Of a DNA stretch of 64,000 nucleotides, positions 43,237 to 52,184 are shown piece by piece (position 1 is the stretch's first letter; each line of letters starts with the position of its first letter). Made by a program: the position numbers and the translations under genes. Location of the stretch: the NCBI RefSeq assembly GCF_019352175.1, contig NZ_JACBYI010000041.1, positions 1 through 64,000 of the forward strand, in the 5' to 3' direction. The notes below the pieces were generated by a model. That model ran no database searches. It was not told where the DNA came from and saw only the letters and a program-made list of their open reading frames with translations. This DNA is from Paenibacillus sp. S150. GTDB taxonomy: Bacteria; Bacillota; Bacilli; Paenibacillales; Paenibacillaceae.

Positions 43237-43470
43237 TTGACAAGCGCTGATCCGGTATATCAAATTCTGAAAATCATTGAAAAAGAGCAGGAGCCGGAGG
43301 TCCGGAAAATTGGTGTGCATCCCAGAGAATTCAATACGGTGCTGAAGCATATTCAAGAAGCCGGCTATGTAAGCGCGGACCGGCTGACCCAAGCAGGCCG
43401 CGGGTATATTCAGGCATATGAGCTCAGGCTAAAGTCCGGTCTGCGGACCAGTCAGCGGGGGAGGGCATAG
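43237..43470 (+). CDS. Small protein with a winged-helix-like fold, unrecognised
   Basis: Predicted 77-residue protein, starting with TTG at 43237 (TSADPVYQILKIIEKEQEPE), with AAAGGA about 11 nt upstream; an ATG four codons earlier overlaps that site. IGVHPREFNTVLKHIQEAGY followed by LTQAGRGYIQAYEL looks like the recognition helix and wing of small YjcQ-type proteins, but the match is weak. It is followed by a strong terminator, which supports it being expressed. Confidence 0.5.
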   Translation: MTSADPVYQILKIIEKEQEPEVRKIGVHPREFNTVLKHIQEAGYVSADRLTQAGRGYIQAYELRLKSGLRTSQRGRA

Positions 43471-43512
43471 GCCGATTCGGCGGAAGGCAGCAGAGAGAGG
43501 TCTGCATTGAAT

Positions 43513-43553
43513 AAACCCCGCAAGCCTGCCGTAGCGCAGCTTGCGGGGTTTTA
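43513..43553 (+). terminator. Terminator of the small plus-strand gene
   Basis: AAACCCCGCAAGC and GCTTGCGGGGTTTT form a 13-bp stem followed by TTTTATTC, 43 nt after the stop at 43470. Confidence 0.88.
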
Positions 43554-43558
43554 TTCAA

Positions 43559-44512
43559 TCTTAGAACTTATCCCAAATAGGTTAACAGGGAATGGGCGGG
43601 CAGTACTCTTCTCCAAACGATCCGTGCGCGGGCGAAATGAAGTAAGGCTTCATGTTCCGTGTCTTCTTTCAAAACGAACAACACCCCGCATCCCTTTTTT
43701 CTGAGTGTCCAGTCTATAGGCACCCGTGTAGTGTGCTTTTTTTGCTTTTTGGGCTTATCCCTTTGTGCAGGTGCGGAGTGGGCAAGCTGAGCGTCCGGCA
43801 GCTCCCTTCCCAACGCTTACTTCCACACTCCTTCGCTTACTCTTTCTCGCTCGCTGTGTGAGATTATTCCCAAGATTACTGCAGCGCGCCCCGAAATAAC
43901 GGCAGAATTGCCGTTGTTCAGGCGGGGATGGACCGCGTGACCTGAAATAACGGCAGAATTGCCGTTGTTCAGGCGGGGCTGGACCGTGCGCCCCGAAATA
44001 ACGGCAGAATTGCCGTTGTTCAGGCGGAGCTGGACCGCGTGACCTGAAATAACGGCAGAATTGCCGTTGTTCAGGCGGAGCTGGACCGCGTGACCTGAAA
44101 TAACGGCAGAATTGCCGTTGTTCAGGCGGGGATGGACCGTGCACCCCGAAATAACGGCAGAATTGCCGTTGTTCAGGCGGAGCTGGACCGCGTGACCCGA
44201 AATAACGGCAGAATTGCCGTTGTTCAGGCGGAGCTGGACCGCGTGACCCGAAATAACGGCAGAATTGCCGTTGTTCAGGCGGAGCTGGACCGTGCACCCC
44301 GAAATAACGGCAGAATTGCCGTTGTTCAGGCGGGGCTGGACCGCGTGACCTGAAATAACGGCAGAATTGCCGTTGTTCAGGCGGGGCTGGACCGTGCGAT
44401 CTGAAATAACGGCAGAATTGCCGTTGTTCAGGCGCACGAGCTAACTCTCATCCCCTCTTACTTTTTTCTTACCCATAGTTCTTACTTAATTTATTCTGGG
44501 ATAGGCTCTTAA
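43559..44512. repeat. About 950-bp segment with imperfect inverted ends around array 2
   Basis: CTTAGAACTTATCCCAAATA at the left (about 43559-43578) is repeated inversely as TATTCTGGGATAGGCTCTTA at the right (about 44492-44512). Between them are 310 bp without a convincing gene, then the second tandem array and a short AT-rich stretch. The ends look like those of a mobile or degenerate insertion sequence, but there is no transposase. Confidence 0.4.
43891..44434. repeat. Tandem array 2: eleven 51-bp units with hairpins
   Basis: Period 51 bp; ten full units and a last one cut after GGCG. Each contains the invariant AACGGCAGAATTGCCGTT, a 7-bp palindromic stem with a 4-nt loop (10 bp with AAT/GTT outside), then GTTCAGGCGG. 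The remaining spacer varies (CGCGTGACC, CGTGCGCCC, CGTGCACCC). No sequence similarity to array 1 is seen, but unit length, unit number and one short-loop hairpin per unit are the same. Long repetitive frames on both strands are a by-product of the period being divisible by three. Confidence 0.95.
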
Positions 44513-44537
44513 TGTGCATGTCGACAGGAAAATACAA

Positions 44538-45635
44538 TCACGCCGGAGTCTGAGGCCCTCCGCAGAGCAGCGCCCGCAACCGGAGCATATCTTCGGGCCA
44601 GGGGTCGGCCACCTCAAGCTTCTCCCGGGTCCATGGATGGCGGAAGGCAAGCGACTCGCCATGCAGCGCCTGCCTTCCGCCGGAACGGATAACGTTGGAA
44701 GCACGGCCGGAACCGGGAAGGCCGGATGCAGCCGGGCCCAAGCCCTCGGGGCGGAATCCGGGAGTATCAGCGGCATCGAAACCGGAACCTATATCCTCGC
44801 GGCCGCGAGACGCTCCAGCCTGACCAGCGGTCCAGAACGGACCGCCATACAGGCCATCCCCATAGAGCGGATGGCCCATATGGCTGAGATGGACGCGAAT
44901 CTGGTGCGTACGCCCGGTCTCCAGCTGCACCTTAAGCACGGTGCCGCCCCGCAGAGCCTCGCGGCCAATAATCCGCGTCACCGCCTCCTGCCCGCCCGGC
45001 GATACCCGTCTGCGCGCTGCATGGTGGCGGTCGCGGCCAATCGGGGCATCGATCACCTTCAGCCCGGGCGGCACGATGCCTTGCACAATCGCGGCGTACA
45101 GCCGTGAGACGGCTTTGGCGCGCATGTCCTCGTCAAGCGCCAGCTGGGCATACTCATTCTTCGCGTACAGCACGGGGCCAGTCGTATCCTTGTCCAGACG
45201 GTGAATATGGCGCACAGCGACTCCGCCGCCAGACGCCGCATAATGTGCGGCAACCACATGGTCCAGCGTGACCTCTGTCCCGCTGCCGTCAGGATGAACC
45301 GCCATACCGGCAGGCTTATGGACAACGAGGCAGAAGTCATCCTCGAACAGCACCACGGCTTCCTGCCACACCGGTTCAAGCCCCGCTTCGCGGTAAGGAA
45401 ACAGCGCCAGCCGCAGGCGGTCGCCCTTCCACCGGATGCCGCCTTCGCGGCGCAGGCGCGCATGGAGCTTCGCGGGCATCCCCACGGTGTCCAGCAGCCA
45501 GCGGTCAATGGCCGGCGCGGGATCTGCCGCGGCCGTAATCACCCTGCCGGGCATGGCCTCCAGCCATTCCCCGCGGCGGGTCCAGGACCCGCCCCCTGCG
45601 CCCGGCAAGGACAACGGCTGCTTCTCCGCCGTCAC
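44538..45635 (-). CDS. RluA-family pseudouridine synthase
   Basis: A 365-residue protein with an S4-like start and the catalytic motif HRLDKDTTGPVLYAKNE, whose aspartate attacks uridine, plus ETGRTHQIRVHLSHMGHPLYG. After GDGLYGGPFW about 55 residues of Gly/Ser/Ala-rich sequence are inserted before ALHGESLAFRHPWT, which normally follows directly. The target RNA is unknown. The GTG start overlaps the hemL stop as GTGA, so it belongs to the heme operon. Confidence 0.88.
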   Translation of the reverse strand: MTAEKQPLSLPGAGGGSWTRRGEWLEAMPGRVITAAADPAPAIDRWLLDTVGMPAKLHARLRREGGIRWKGDRLRLALFPYREAGLEPVWQEAVVLFEDDFCLVVHKPAGMAVHPDGSGTEVTLDHVVAAHYAASGGGVAVRHIHRLDKDTTGPVLYAKNEYAQLALDEDMRAKAVSRLYAAIVQGIVPPGLKVIDAPIGRDRHHAARRRVSPGGQEAVTRIIGREALRGGTVLKVQLETGRTHQIRVHLSHMGHPLYGDGLYGGPFWTAGQAGASRGREDIGSGFDAADTPGFRPEGLGPAASGLPGSGRASNVIRSGGRQALHGESLAFRHPWTREKLEVADPWPEDMLRLRALLCGGPQTPA

Positions 45636-46933
45636 AGCGACTTCAAGGCCCGATAATGGGCCTCAAGCGTATCGTCAATATCCTGCTCGCTGTGCGCGGC
45701 AGAGACGAACATGCCTTCAAATTGCGAAGGCGGGACGCTGATGCCCTGGTTCAGCATTTTGCCGAAATACGCGCGGAATCTGTCCAGGTCACTGGCTTTG
45801 GCCGTATCGTAATTGGTCACCGGGCCTTCGGTGAAGAACGGGCAGACCATGGAGCCGACACGGTTAACTGTCAGCGGAATACCGGTCTCGGCCGCATTGC
45901 GTGCAAGTCCCGCTGCCAGGCGCGCGGCGAGCGCTTCCAGACGGTCATACACCGCCGGTGTCAGCAGGTTAAGCGTAGTCAGACCCGCTGCCATCGCCAG
46001 CGGATTGCCGCTGAGCGTCCCCGCCTGGTAGATCGGTCCGTCAGGGGCAATCTGCTCCATAATCTCCCTTTTGCCGCCATAAGCGCCAACCGGAAGACCG
46101 CCGCCGATCACTTTGCCGAAGCAGGTCAGATCCGGCTCCATGCCGAACAGCCCCTGGGCACAGCCCCGGTCCACCCGGAACCCGGTCATCACCTCGTCAA
46201 AAATGAGCAGCGCGCCGTAGCCCGTAGTCACCTTGCGCAGCCCCTCAAGAAATCCCGGAAGCGGCGGCACAACGCCCATATTCCCGGCGATCGGCTCCAC
46301 GATTACAGCGGCGATCTCATTGCCGTAGCGTTCGAAGGCGATTTTGACCCCTTCCAGGTCATTGTAGGGTACGGTTATCGTATTCACCGCCACGCCTTCG
46401 GGAACGCCGGGGCTATCCGGCAACCCCAGTGTGGCCACACCCGATCCGGCTTTGATCAGCAGGCTGTCCGCATGACCATGGTAGGAGCCTTCGAACTTGA
46501 GAATTTTGCTGCGTCCGGTATAGCCCCGGGCCAGGCGAATCGCACTCATGGTAGCTTCCGTGCCTGAATTGACCATGCGCACGATGTCCACCGACTGCAC
46601 GCGCTCAACCACGGTTTTGGCCATTTCCGTCTCCAGCAGCGTCGGTGCACCGAAGCTTGTCCCTTTGACCGCCGTCTCCTGCAGTGCCTTAACCACCTCA
46701 GGATGGGCATGGCCCATAATGAGCGGTCCCCACGAGCAGACGTAGTCGATAAAGCTGTTGCCGTCGATGTCGTAAATGCGCGAGCCCTGGCCATGATCGA
46801 TATATACCGGGGTCAGCCCCACAGACTTGAACGCCCGGACCGGACTGTTCACCCCGCCGGGGATGTACTGCTTAGCTTCTTCAAAAGCCTTGCGGGAAGC
46901 CTCTTCCCGCCGCGCCAAAGGCACGCTCTCCAT
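45632..46933 (-). CDS. hemL: Glutamate-1-semialdehyde 2,1-aminomutase
   Basis: A 433-residue PLP enzyme converting glutamate-1-semialdehyde to 5-aminolevulinate. IPGGVNSPVRAFKSVG, NSGTEATMSAIRLARGYTGR, DEVMTGFRVD and the PLP lysine in FGKVIGGGLPVGAYGG are present. The ATG at 46933 with AGGAGTGGAG upstream is preferred; 13 further residues are open upstream. It closes the tetrapyrrole part of the cluster. Confidence 0.97.
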   Translation of the reverse strand: MESVPLARREEASRKAFEEAKQYIPGGVNSPVRAFKSVGLTPVYIDHGQGSRIYDIDGNSFIDYVCSWGPLIMGHAHPEVVKALQETAVKGTSFGAPTLLETEMAKTVVERVQSVDIVRMVNSGTEATMSAIRLARGYTGRSKILKFEGSYHGHADSLLIKAGSGVATLGLPDSPGVPEGVAVNTITVPYNDLEGVKIAFERYGNEIAAVIVEPIAGNMGVVPPLPGFLEGLRKVTTGYGALLIFDEVMTGFRVDRGCAQGLFGMEPDLTCFGKVIGGGLPVGAYGGKREIMEQIAPDGPIYQAGTLSGNPLAMAAGLTTLNLLTPAVYDRLEALAARLAAGLARNAAETGIPLTVNRVGSMVCPFFTEGPVTNYDTAKASDLDRFRAYFGKMLNQGISVPPSQFEGMFVSAAHSEQDIDDTLEAHYRALKSL

Positions 46934-47043
46934 AGTCTCCACTCCTGTCCTGTTCGATTTGTTGGCTGTCACCAGCCTCTTAAAGTCCGTCAGGCCAACC
47001 GGATAATTTCATCCTGAGAAAACTGAAGCCTGCTTATCTCCGC

Positions 47044-48042
47044 TTACCCGCGCAGCCAGCGTGCCGCATCTTTGGCAAAATAGGTAATAATGATGTCCGC
47101 TCCGGCGCGTTTCATCCCGGTCAGCATCTCCAGCACAACCGCCTGCTCGTCGATCCAGCCTTGCAGCGCCGCCGCTTTGACCATGGAATATTCACCGCTC
47201 ACATTGTAGGCAACCAGCGGCAGATCAAACTGGTCACGGATGGTGCGGATGACATCCAGATATGCAAGAGCGGGCTTCACCATCAGCATGTCCGCGCCTT
47301 CCAGCACATCCGAATCCGCTTCACGGATCGCTTCGCGCAGATTGGCGGGGTCCATTTGATACGTTTTACGGTTCCCGAACTGCGGTGCGGAGCCGGCGGC
47401 TTCACGGAACGGGCCGTAGAAGGCCGAAGCATATTTTACCGAATAGGACATAATCGGCACATGCTCGAAGCCGTTCTCGTCAAGCCCGGCGCGGATCGCA
47501 TGCACGAAGCCGTCCATCATGTTGGATGGGGCGATAATGTCCGCACCGGCCCGGGCCTGGGACACAGCCGTGCGGGTCAGCAGATCCAGCGAAGCATCGT
47601 TGATCACATCCCCGTGCACCACGCCGTCCACCGTATGGGTATGAACCATGCCGCAATGACCGTGATCCGTGAATTCACACAGACAGGTATCCGCAACCAC
47701 GAGCAGCTCGGGGTACCATTTTTTGATCAGCCGCGTGGCTTCCTGCACAATCCCATCCTCAGCGAACGCAGAGGAACCGACCGCATCCTTCGTTTCGGGA
47801 ATCCCGAACAGCAGCACGGCCGGAATGCCCAGCGCCGCAATCTCGTCCACCTCCGCCTTCAGCGTATCCAGCGAAAAATGAAATACGCCCGGCATGGAGC
47901 CGATCTCATTTTTCACACCCGTTCCGCAGGTCACAAAAATCGGCTGGATGAAATCCAGCGTATTCAGAACCGTCTCCCGCACCATCCCGCGGATTCCGGC
48001 TGTCCCCCGCAAACGGCGGTGCCTTGTAATTGGAAAACCCAT
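47044..48042 (-). CDS. hemB: Porphobilinogen synthase
   Basis: A 332-residue enzyme joining two 5-aminolevulinates. DTCLCEFTDHGHCG carries the cysteines of the zinc-dependent class; the catalytic lysines lie in SVKYASAFYGPFREAAGS and LMVKPALAYLD. AGGAGG precedes the ATG. Confidence 0.98.
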   Translation of the reverse strand: MGFPITRHRRLRGTAGIRGMVRETVLNTLDFIQPIFVTCGTGVKNEIGSMPGVFHFSLDTLKAEVDEIAALGIPAVLLFGIPETKDAVGSSAFAEDGIVQEATRLIKKWYPELLVVADTCLCEFTDHGHCGMVHTHTVDGVVHGDVINDASLDLLTRTAVSQARAGADIIAPSNMMDGFVHAIRAGLDENGFEHVPIMSYSVKYASAFYGPFREAAGSAPQFGNRKTYQMDPANLREAIREADSDVLEGADMLMVKPALAYLDVIRTIRDQFDLPLVAYNVSGEYSMVKAAALQGWIDEQAVVLEMLTGMKRAGADIIITYFAKDAARWLRG

Positions 48043-48209
48043 TATTTCATCCTCCTGTACAGTAGATATTTAAACACAAATAGAGCTGTGGATGCAGCTT
48101 GGGCTGTTGATAGCAAAGCAGGAGCACAATTAGCGCCAGAAATACGGTATTTCGCATCCCTTTTTATTTGGAGCAAATACAGCTGCTCCGCCTGCGAAAA
48201 AAACCGAAG

Positions 48210-49766
48210 CTATCTCACCCTCGTTGACTCGTTCCAGCGGCACAGCTCCTGAACCAAAGCTTCTATTGTCGCTTCCTCCGGAAGAAGTCCCGGCGTAAGT
48301 CCCGCCTCCACGGCGGTTTGTTCGGTTACGGGACCGATGCAGGCAATCTTGACGCCTGCCAGCAGCCGGAGCGGGTCCTCCAGCCCCATGCGCCGCAGAA
48401 TGCCGAGGAAGTTGCGAACCGTCGAAGAGCTGGTGAAGGTCACCGCATGAATACGCTTCTCCTCCAGCAGCTTCAGCAGCTCAGCATCATCCTCGCCGGT
48501 CACCACAGTCTCGTAAGTGTCCGCTTCGGTGACCTCCAGGCCAAGCTCCCGCAGCTTGGCCGGCAGCCACCCGCGCGCCAGGTCGCCGCGCGGGAGCAGC
48601 ACCTTCTGGCCCGGCTGCAGCCTTGGCCCGAAGGCTTCGAGCAGCCCCTCTGCCTGGAAGCGTCCAGGCAGCTCCTCGGCCATCAGCCCGCGCTGCGCCA
48701 GCGCCGCGGCCGTGGCCGGTCCCACCGCGCCGATACGGGCGCGGTGCAGCCTGCGGACGTCCACCTTCAGCTCCTCCAGGTGGCGCCAAAAAAATTCCAC
48801 GCCGTTCGCACTGGTAAAGAACACGTAATCGTATTCTTCCAGCGCCCCCAGCGCGGCGGCAATGCCCGCTTTTTTCTCCGTGCCTTCGGGCATCCTCGTC
48901 TCAATCACCGGGAACTCATACGGCTCGCCGCCGAGCTCCTCGATCAGCTCCACCAGCTCGCTCGCCTGGCTGCGTGCCCGTGTGACCACAATGCGCTTGC
49001 CGAACAGCGGCAGCGCCTCTGCCCACATGAGCTGCTCGCGCTGCAGCACGACCTCGCCGACGACGATGACTGCCGGCGGCTGGAAATCCGCCGCCTTCAC
49101 CTTCGCCTCAATGTCGGCAAGCGTGCCGGTCAGCGTCTCCTGATCCGCACGGGTGCCCCAGCGCACCAGGGCCACCGGCGTCTCCGGCGGCCGCCCGTGC
49201 TTGATCAGCTGGGCGCTGATATAGCCGATTTTGGCCACGCCCATCAAGAATACCAGTGTACCCGTCGCATTCGTCACCTTATCCCAGTGAATGGAATGAT
49301 CCAGCTTATCCGGGCTTTCATGGCCCGTAATAATCGACAGTGAAGACGCCAGGTCCCGGTGGGTCACCGGAATTCCGGCATATGCCGGAACACTGATGGC
49401 CGAGGTAATGCCCGGCACAATCTCATAATAAATACCGTGCCTGCGCAGCAGCTCCGCCTCTTCGCCCACACGGCCAAAAATCGTCGGGTCCCCGCCTTTC
49501 AGCCGCACCACCGTCTTGCCCTCCAGCGCCAAATCAACCAGCAGCCGGTTGATTTCCTCCTGCTTCATCGTATGGCGGTCCGGAAGCTTGCCTACGTATA
49601 TTTTTTGCCCGCCGGGCTTCATCCACTTCAGGAATCTGGGACTAGCCAGCCGGTCGTATACCAGCACATCCGCCTTCTTAATGCATTCCAGGCCTTTGAG
49701 CGTAATCAGCTTCGCATCCCCCGGCCCCGCGCCTACCAGATAAACCTTCCCCGTCAATTCCCTCAT
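48210..49766 (-). CDS. cobA-hemD: Fused uroporphyrinogen-III methyltransferase / uroporphyrinogen-III synthase
   Basis: A 518-residue fusion. Residues 1-245 are the SAM-dependent methyltransferase (VYLVGAGPGDAKLITLKGLE, VRLKGGDPTIFGRVGEEAE, GITSAISVPAYAGIPVTHRD) that makes precorrin-2 for siroheme and cobalamin. Residues 255-515 are HemD (GKRIVVTRARSQASELVELI, YDYVFFTSANGVEFFW), which makes uroporphyrinogen III. The fusion places the branch point on one polypeptide. It overlaps hemC by ATGA. Confidence 0.96.
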   Translation of the reverse strand: MRELTGKVYLVGAGPGDAKLITLKGLECIKKADVLVYDRLASPRFLKWMKPGGQKIYVGKLPDRHTMKQEEINRLLVDLALEGKTVVRLKGGDPTIFGRVGEEAELLRRHGIYYEIVPGITSAISVPAYAGIPVTHRDLASSLSIITGHESPDKLDHSIHWDKVTNATGTLVFLMGVAKIGYISAQLIKHGRPPETPVALVRWGTRADQETLTGTLADIEAKVKAADFQPPAVIVVGEVVLQREQLMWAEALPLFGKRIVVTRARSQASELVELIEELGGEPYEFPVIETRMPEGTEKKAGIAAALGALEEYDYVFFTSANGVEFFWRHLEELKVDVRRLHRARIGAVGPATAAALAQRGLMAEELPGRFQAEGLLEAFGPRLQPGQKVLLPRGDLARGWLPAKLRELGLEVTEADTYETVVTGEDDAELLKLLEEKRIHAVTFTSSSTVRNFLGILRRMGLEDPLRLLAGVKIACIGPVTEQTAVEAGLTPGLLPEEATIEALVQELCRWNESTRVR

Positions 49767-50716
49767 CCCCTTGCATCTGCCAAAATCTGTTCCGCTCCCC
49801 CGGCGATGAGCTTCCCCGCAATTTCTTCACCCAGCTGCACCGGATCTTCTCCACTGCCGGTTTCTTTCAGAATGACCGAGCCGTCCGGTGTTCCCACCAT
49901 TCCCGTCAACTTGATCATCCGGCGGACAGAGCCTGCTGCGGCGACTTCCGCTCCCAGTACCGCATACGCACCAATCGGCACCTGGCAGCCGCCATTCAGT
50001 GCGCCGAGGAAGGTCCGCTCCGCCGCTACCGTCAGCGCCGTGTGCTCATCATTGTATAACTCCAGCAGCTTCCGCAGTTCGGCATCATCCGTCCGGCACT
50101 CAATCCCGAGCGCCCCTTGGCCTACAGCGGGCAGACAGACCTCAGGCGGCAAATACGCCGTTATCCGGTCCTGCCAGCCCATCCGTGACAACCCTGCCGC
50201 CGCCAGCAGGATCGCGTCGTATTCGCCGCTTTCCAGCTTGCGCAGCCGCGAGTCGATATTGCCGCGCACCGGCTCAATCTTAAGGTCAGGCCGCAAAGCG
50301 GCAAGCTGGCTGGAGCGCCGCAGACTGCTGGTGCCGACACGCGCGCCCTGCGGCAGCTCCTCAAGCGAAAGCCCTCCGCTGGAAATCAGGCAATCCCGTG
50401 GGTCCGCACGCCTCGGAACCGCGCCATTTATCAAGCCCTCCGGCAATTCGGAGGGCATATCCTTCATACTATGTACAGCCATATCGATCTCATGAGCCAG
50501 CATGGCCTGCTCAATCTCCTTCACGAACAATCCCTTGCCGCCTACCTTGGACAGCGTCACATCGAGAATACGGTCGCCCTTCGTCACAATCTTGTGCACT
50601 TCAAAAGTAAACTCCAACCCTTGCTCCCCGCTTAGCCGCTCCAGATCCGCAACCACTTGCCCTGTCTGCGTAAGCGCAAGCGCACTTTGTCTGCTTCCTA
50701 CAATAATTTTCCTCAT
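49763..50716 (-). CDS. hemC: Hydroxymethylbilane synthase
   Basis: A 317-residue porphobilinogen deaminase. RKIIVGSRQSALALTQTGQV at the start, TSSLRRSSQL and the dipyrromethane-cofactor cysteine in NGGCQVPIGAYAVL are seen. The ATG at 50716 with GGAGGGATGG upstream is chosen over the longer frame. Confidence 0.97.
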   Translation of the reverse strand: MRKIIVGSRQSALALTQTGQVVADLERLSGEQGLEFTFEVHKIVTKGDRILDVTLSKVGGKGLFVKEIEQAMLAHEIDMAVHSMKDMPSELPEGLINGAVPRRADPRDCLISSGGLSLEELPQGARVGTSSLRRSSQLAALRPDLKIEPVRGNIDSRLRKLESGEYDAILLAAAGLSRMGWQDRITAYLPPEVCLPAVGQGALGIECRTDDAELRKLLELYNDEHTALTVAAERTFLGALNGGCQVPIGAYAVLGAEVAAAGSVRRMIKLTGMVGTPDGSVILKETGSGEDPVQLGEEIAGKLIAGGAEQILADARG

Positions 50717-50773
50717 GCTCCATCCCTCCTGGTAACCATCCTCACCCGCTGCTTCGCACGCACTGGCCGTTTC

Positions 50774-50825
50774 CGGCCCCGGCTTCTTATTCAAAGGTAT
50801 TTCTGCCTTTGATTCCGCCGTTTCC
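50774..50825. repeat. Single copy of an array-1-like unit
   Basis: TTCAAAGGTATTTCTGCC followed by TTTGATTCCGCCG, preceded by CCCCGGCTTC, matches the unit of the tandem array at 37876-38436 in the same order. It lies in the 223-bp gap between sirC and hemC, in which I see no gene. Confidence 0.75.
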
Positions 50826-50939
50826 GGCGCTGGGTCATACGCGCAACAGCTGTTCTCTCCTCTGCGCCAAGTCCGGCACCTGTTCCGGCTTCATTAGCAG
50901 CCAGCTCTCTTCCTCCAAAATCCCGGTATTCCCCGCACA

Positions 50940-51587
50940 TTAGCGCTCAAGGTTGCGGGCGATCCAGTCGTCGATCTCTTCCGCACTCCACTCTATAAAG
51001 GTGCCCTGCCTCATCCGGTTCAACACATCGGCCTCCCCGAGGCTGCGCAGAAGCCGCCCGCGCAGCTCGGGCGGCAGCTCCCTGCGCTTAATCTCGGCCC
51101 GCATGCCGTGCAGCCAATCCAGATAGGGCTCATACTCCTCGCCCAGAATCCCGGCCAGCTGCTCCGTAATTCTCGCAGCGGCTGACGGTCCCGCGCCTGA
51201 GGTCGACACGGCGACCGTCAGCCGCCCCCGGCGAAGCACGCCGGGGGTAATGAAGCTGCCAGCCTCGGCCCGGCCGGCTACATTCACCGGAAGGCCCAGG
51301 CTGCGCGCCTCCTGGGCCACCGCCTCATTCACCGCCGCCTCATTGCTGGCGGCGTAGACCAGGAATGCCCCCTCCAGATCTCCGGGGGCATAGCGGCGGC
51401 TGACCCAGCACAGCCGCCCCGCTTCAGCCAGTGCGGCTAACGTTCCGGTCAGCGAAGGGCTGACCAGTACCACCGCCGCCCCGGCTTCCAGAAGTGCGCC
51501 CGCCTTGCGCTCGGCCACCGCGCCGCCGCCAATGACAACCACACGCCGGTCCTGCAGGTCCAGCATTATGGGGAAATACTTCACCAT
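50940..51587 (-). CDS. sirC: Precorrin-2 dehydrogenase
   Basis: A 215-residue NAD-dependent enzyme oxidising precorrin-2 to sirohydrochlorin. YFPIMLDLQDRRVVVIGGGA and AERKAGALLEAGAAVVLVSP form the Rossmann domain; NVAGRAEAGSFITPGVLRRG and STSGAGPSAAARI follow. The C-terminal domain is short, so ferrochelatase activity as in CysG or Met8 is uncertain. It provides the siroheme branch beside the cobA-hemD fusion. Confidence 0.92.
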   Translation of the reverse strand: MVKYFPIMLDLQDRRVVVIGGGAVAERKAGALLEAGAAVVLVSPSLTGTLAALAEAGRLCWVSRRYAPGDLEGAFLVYAASNEAAVNEAVAQEARSLGLPVNVAGRAEAGSFITPGVLRRGRLTVAVSTSGAGPSAAARITEQLAGILGEEYEPYLDWLHGMRAEIKRRELPPELRGRLLRSLGEADVLNRMRQGTFIEWSAEEIDDWIARNLER

Positions 51588-51854
51588 GAAGCCACACTCC
51601 TACTCCGGCCAATACTGAAGCCTCCGGTCTGATCTGCAGCAATTCCAAGCAGCTTAAGAGCGTGCTCTGTGCACCTGTCCCAGCCGGAATCACCATTAAC
51701 TCCTTCTCAATTTTACTACTGCTATGGCCGAAGGGAACCCCTTCGACATATCATTCTTTCTTATACTTAAGTTCATCCGGCCGAACGGGCATTCTAATCA
51801 TAAGCAGAGCACAGATAAAATCCATTACGGATGCATTCATATGCGCAGCATTTC

Positions 51855-51969
51855 GCACTTAGGAGCTGCGAGGAAATTAGTACCCGCTTTTGTTGACAAA
51901 ATCTCCACGGTTTTGGGAGTTTTGTCAACAATGAAGCGGTACTTTATTTCGTCGCAGTCTCTTAGGCAC
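51855..51969. repeat. About 115-bp imperfect palindrome
   Basis: TTGTTGACAAAA (51890-51901) is exactly inverted at 51920-51931 around CTCC..GGGAG. Symmetry continues outward: CTGCGAGGAAATTAGTACC on the left against GGTACTTTATTTCGTCGCAG on the right, then CTTAGGAG and CTCTTAGG. Both arms contain a TTGACA box. No T run follows, so it is not a standard terminator. Confidence 0.8.
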
Positions 51970-52148
51970 ACTGCACAGACAGTACTCCCACGCATATCCC
52001 AATCCCACTTACAACAATAGCAGCCGCACGCACACACACATTGCTCCCATGCTGCGCAATCGCCCTTAGGCTCAGCGCTGTCTCATTCACACACATAACT
52101 CAGTCGCACTAGAACGCAGACAACCATTTCCTTCATAACACTGCTGTA

Positions 52149-52184
52149 CCTGCATGCGGCATCCTTCCGGCCGCCGCATGCAGG
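52149..52184 (-). terminator. Hairpin after hemX
   Basis: CCTGCATGCGGC and GCCGCATGCAGG form a perfect 12-bp stem 24 nt after the hemX stop. It lacks a T run, so termination may be weak or Rho-dependent. Confidence 0.5.

Noticed and set aside
37876..44434. CRISPR array
   Set aside because: Units are identical throughout with no variable spacers of constant length, and there are no cas genes.
43755..44437. Repetitive frames of 180 and 206 codons in array 2
   Set aside because: Same reason: the unit length is divisible by three, and two frames on one strand are open at once.
51837..52037. Small cysteine-rich protein on the minus strand
   Set aside because: The frame runs through the large palindrome and has no ribosome site.
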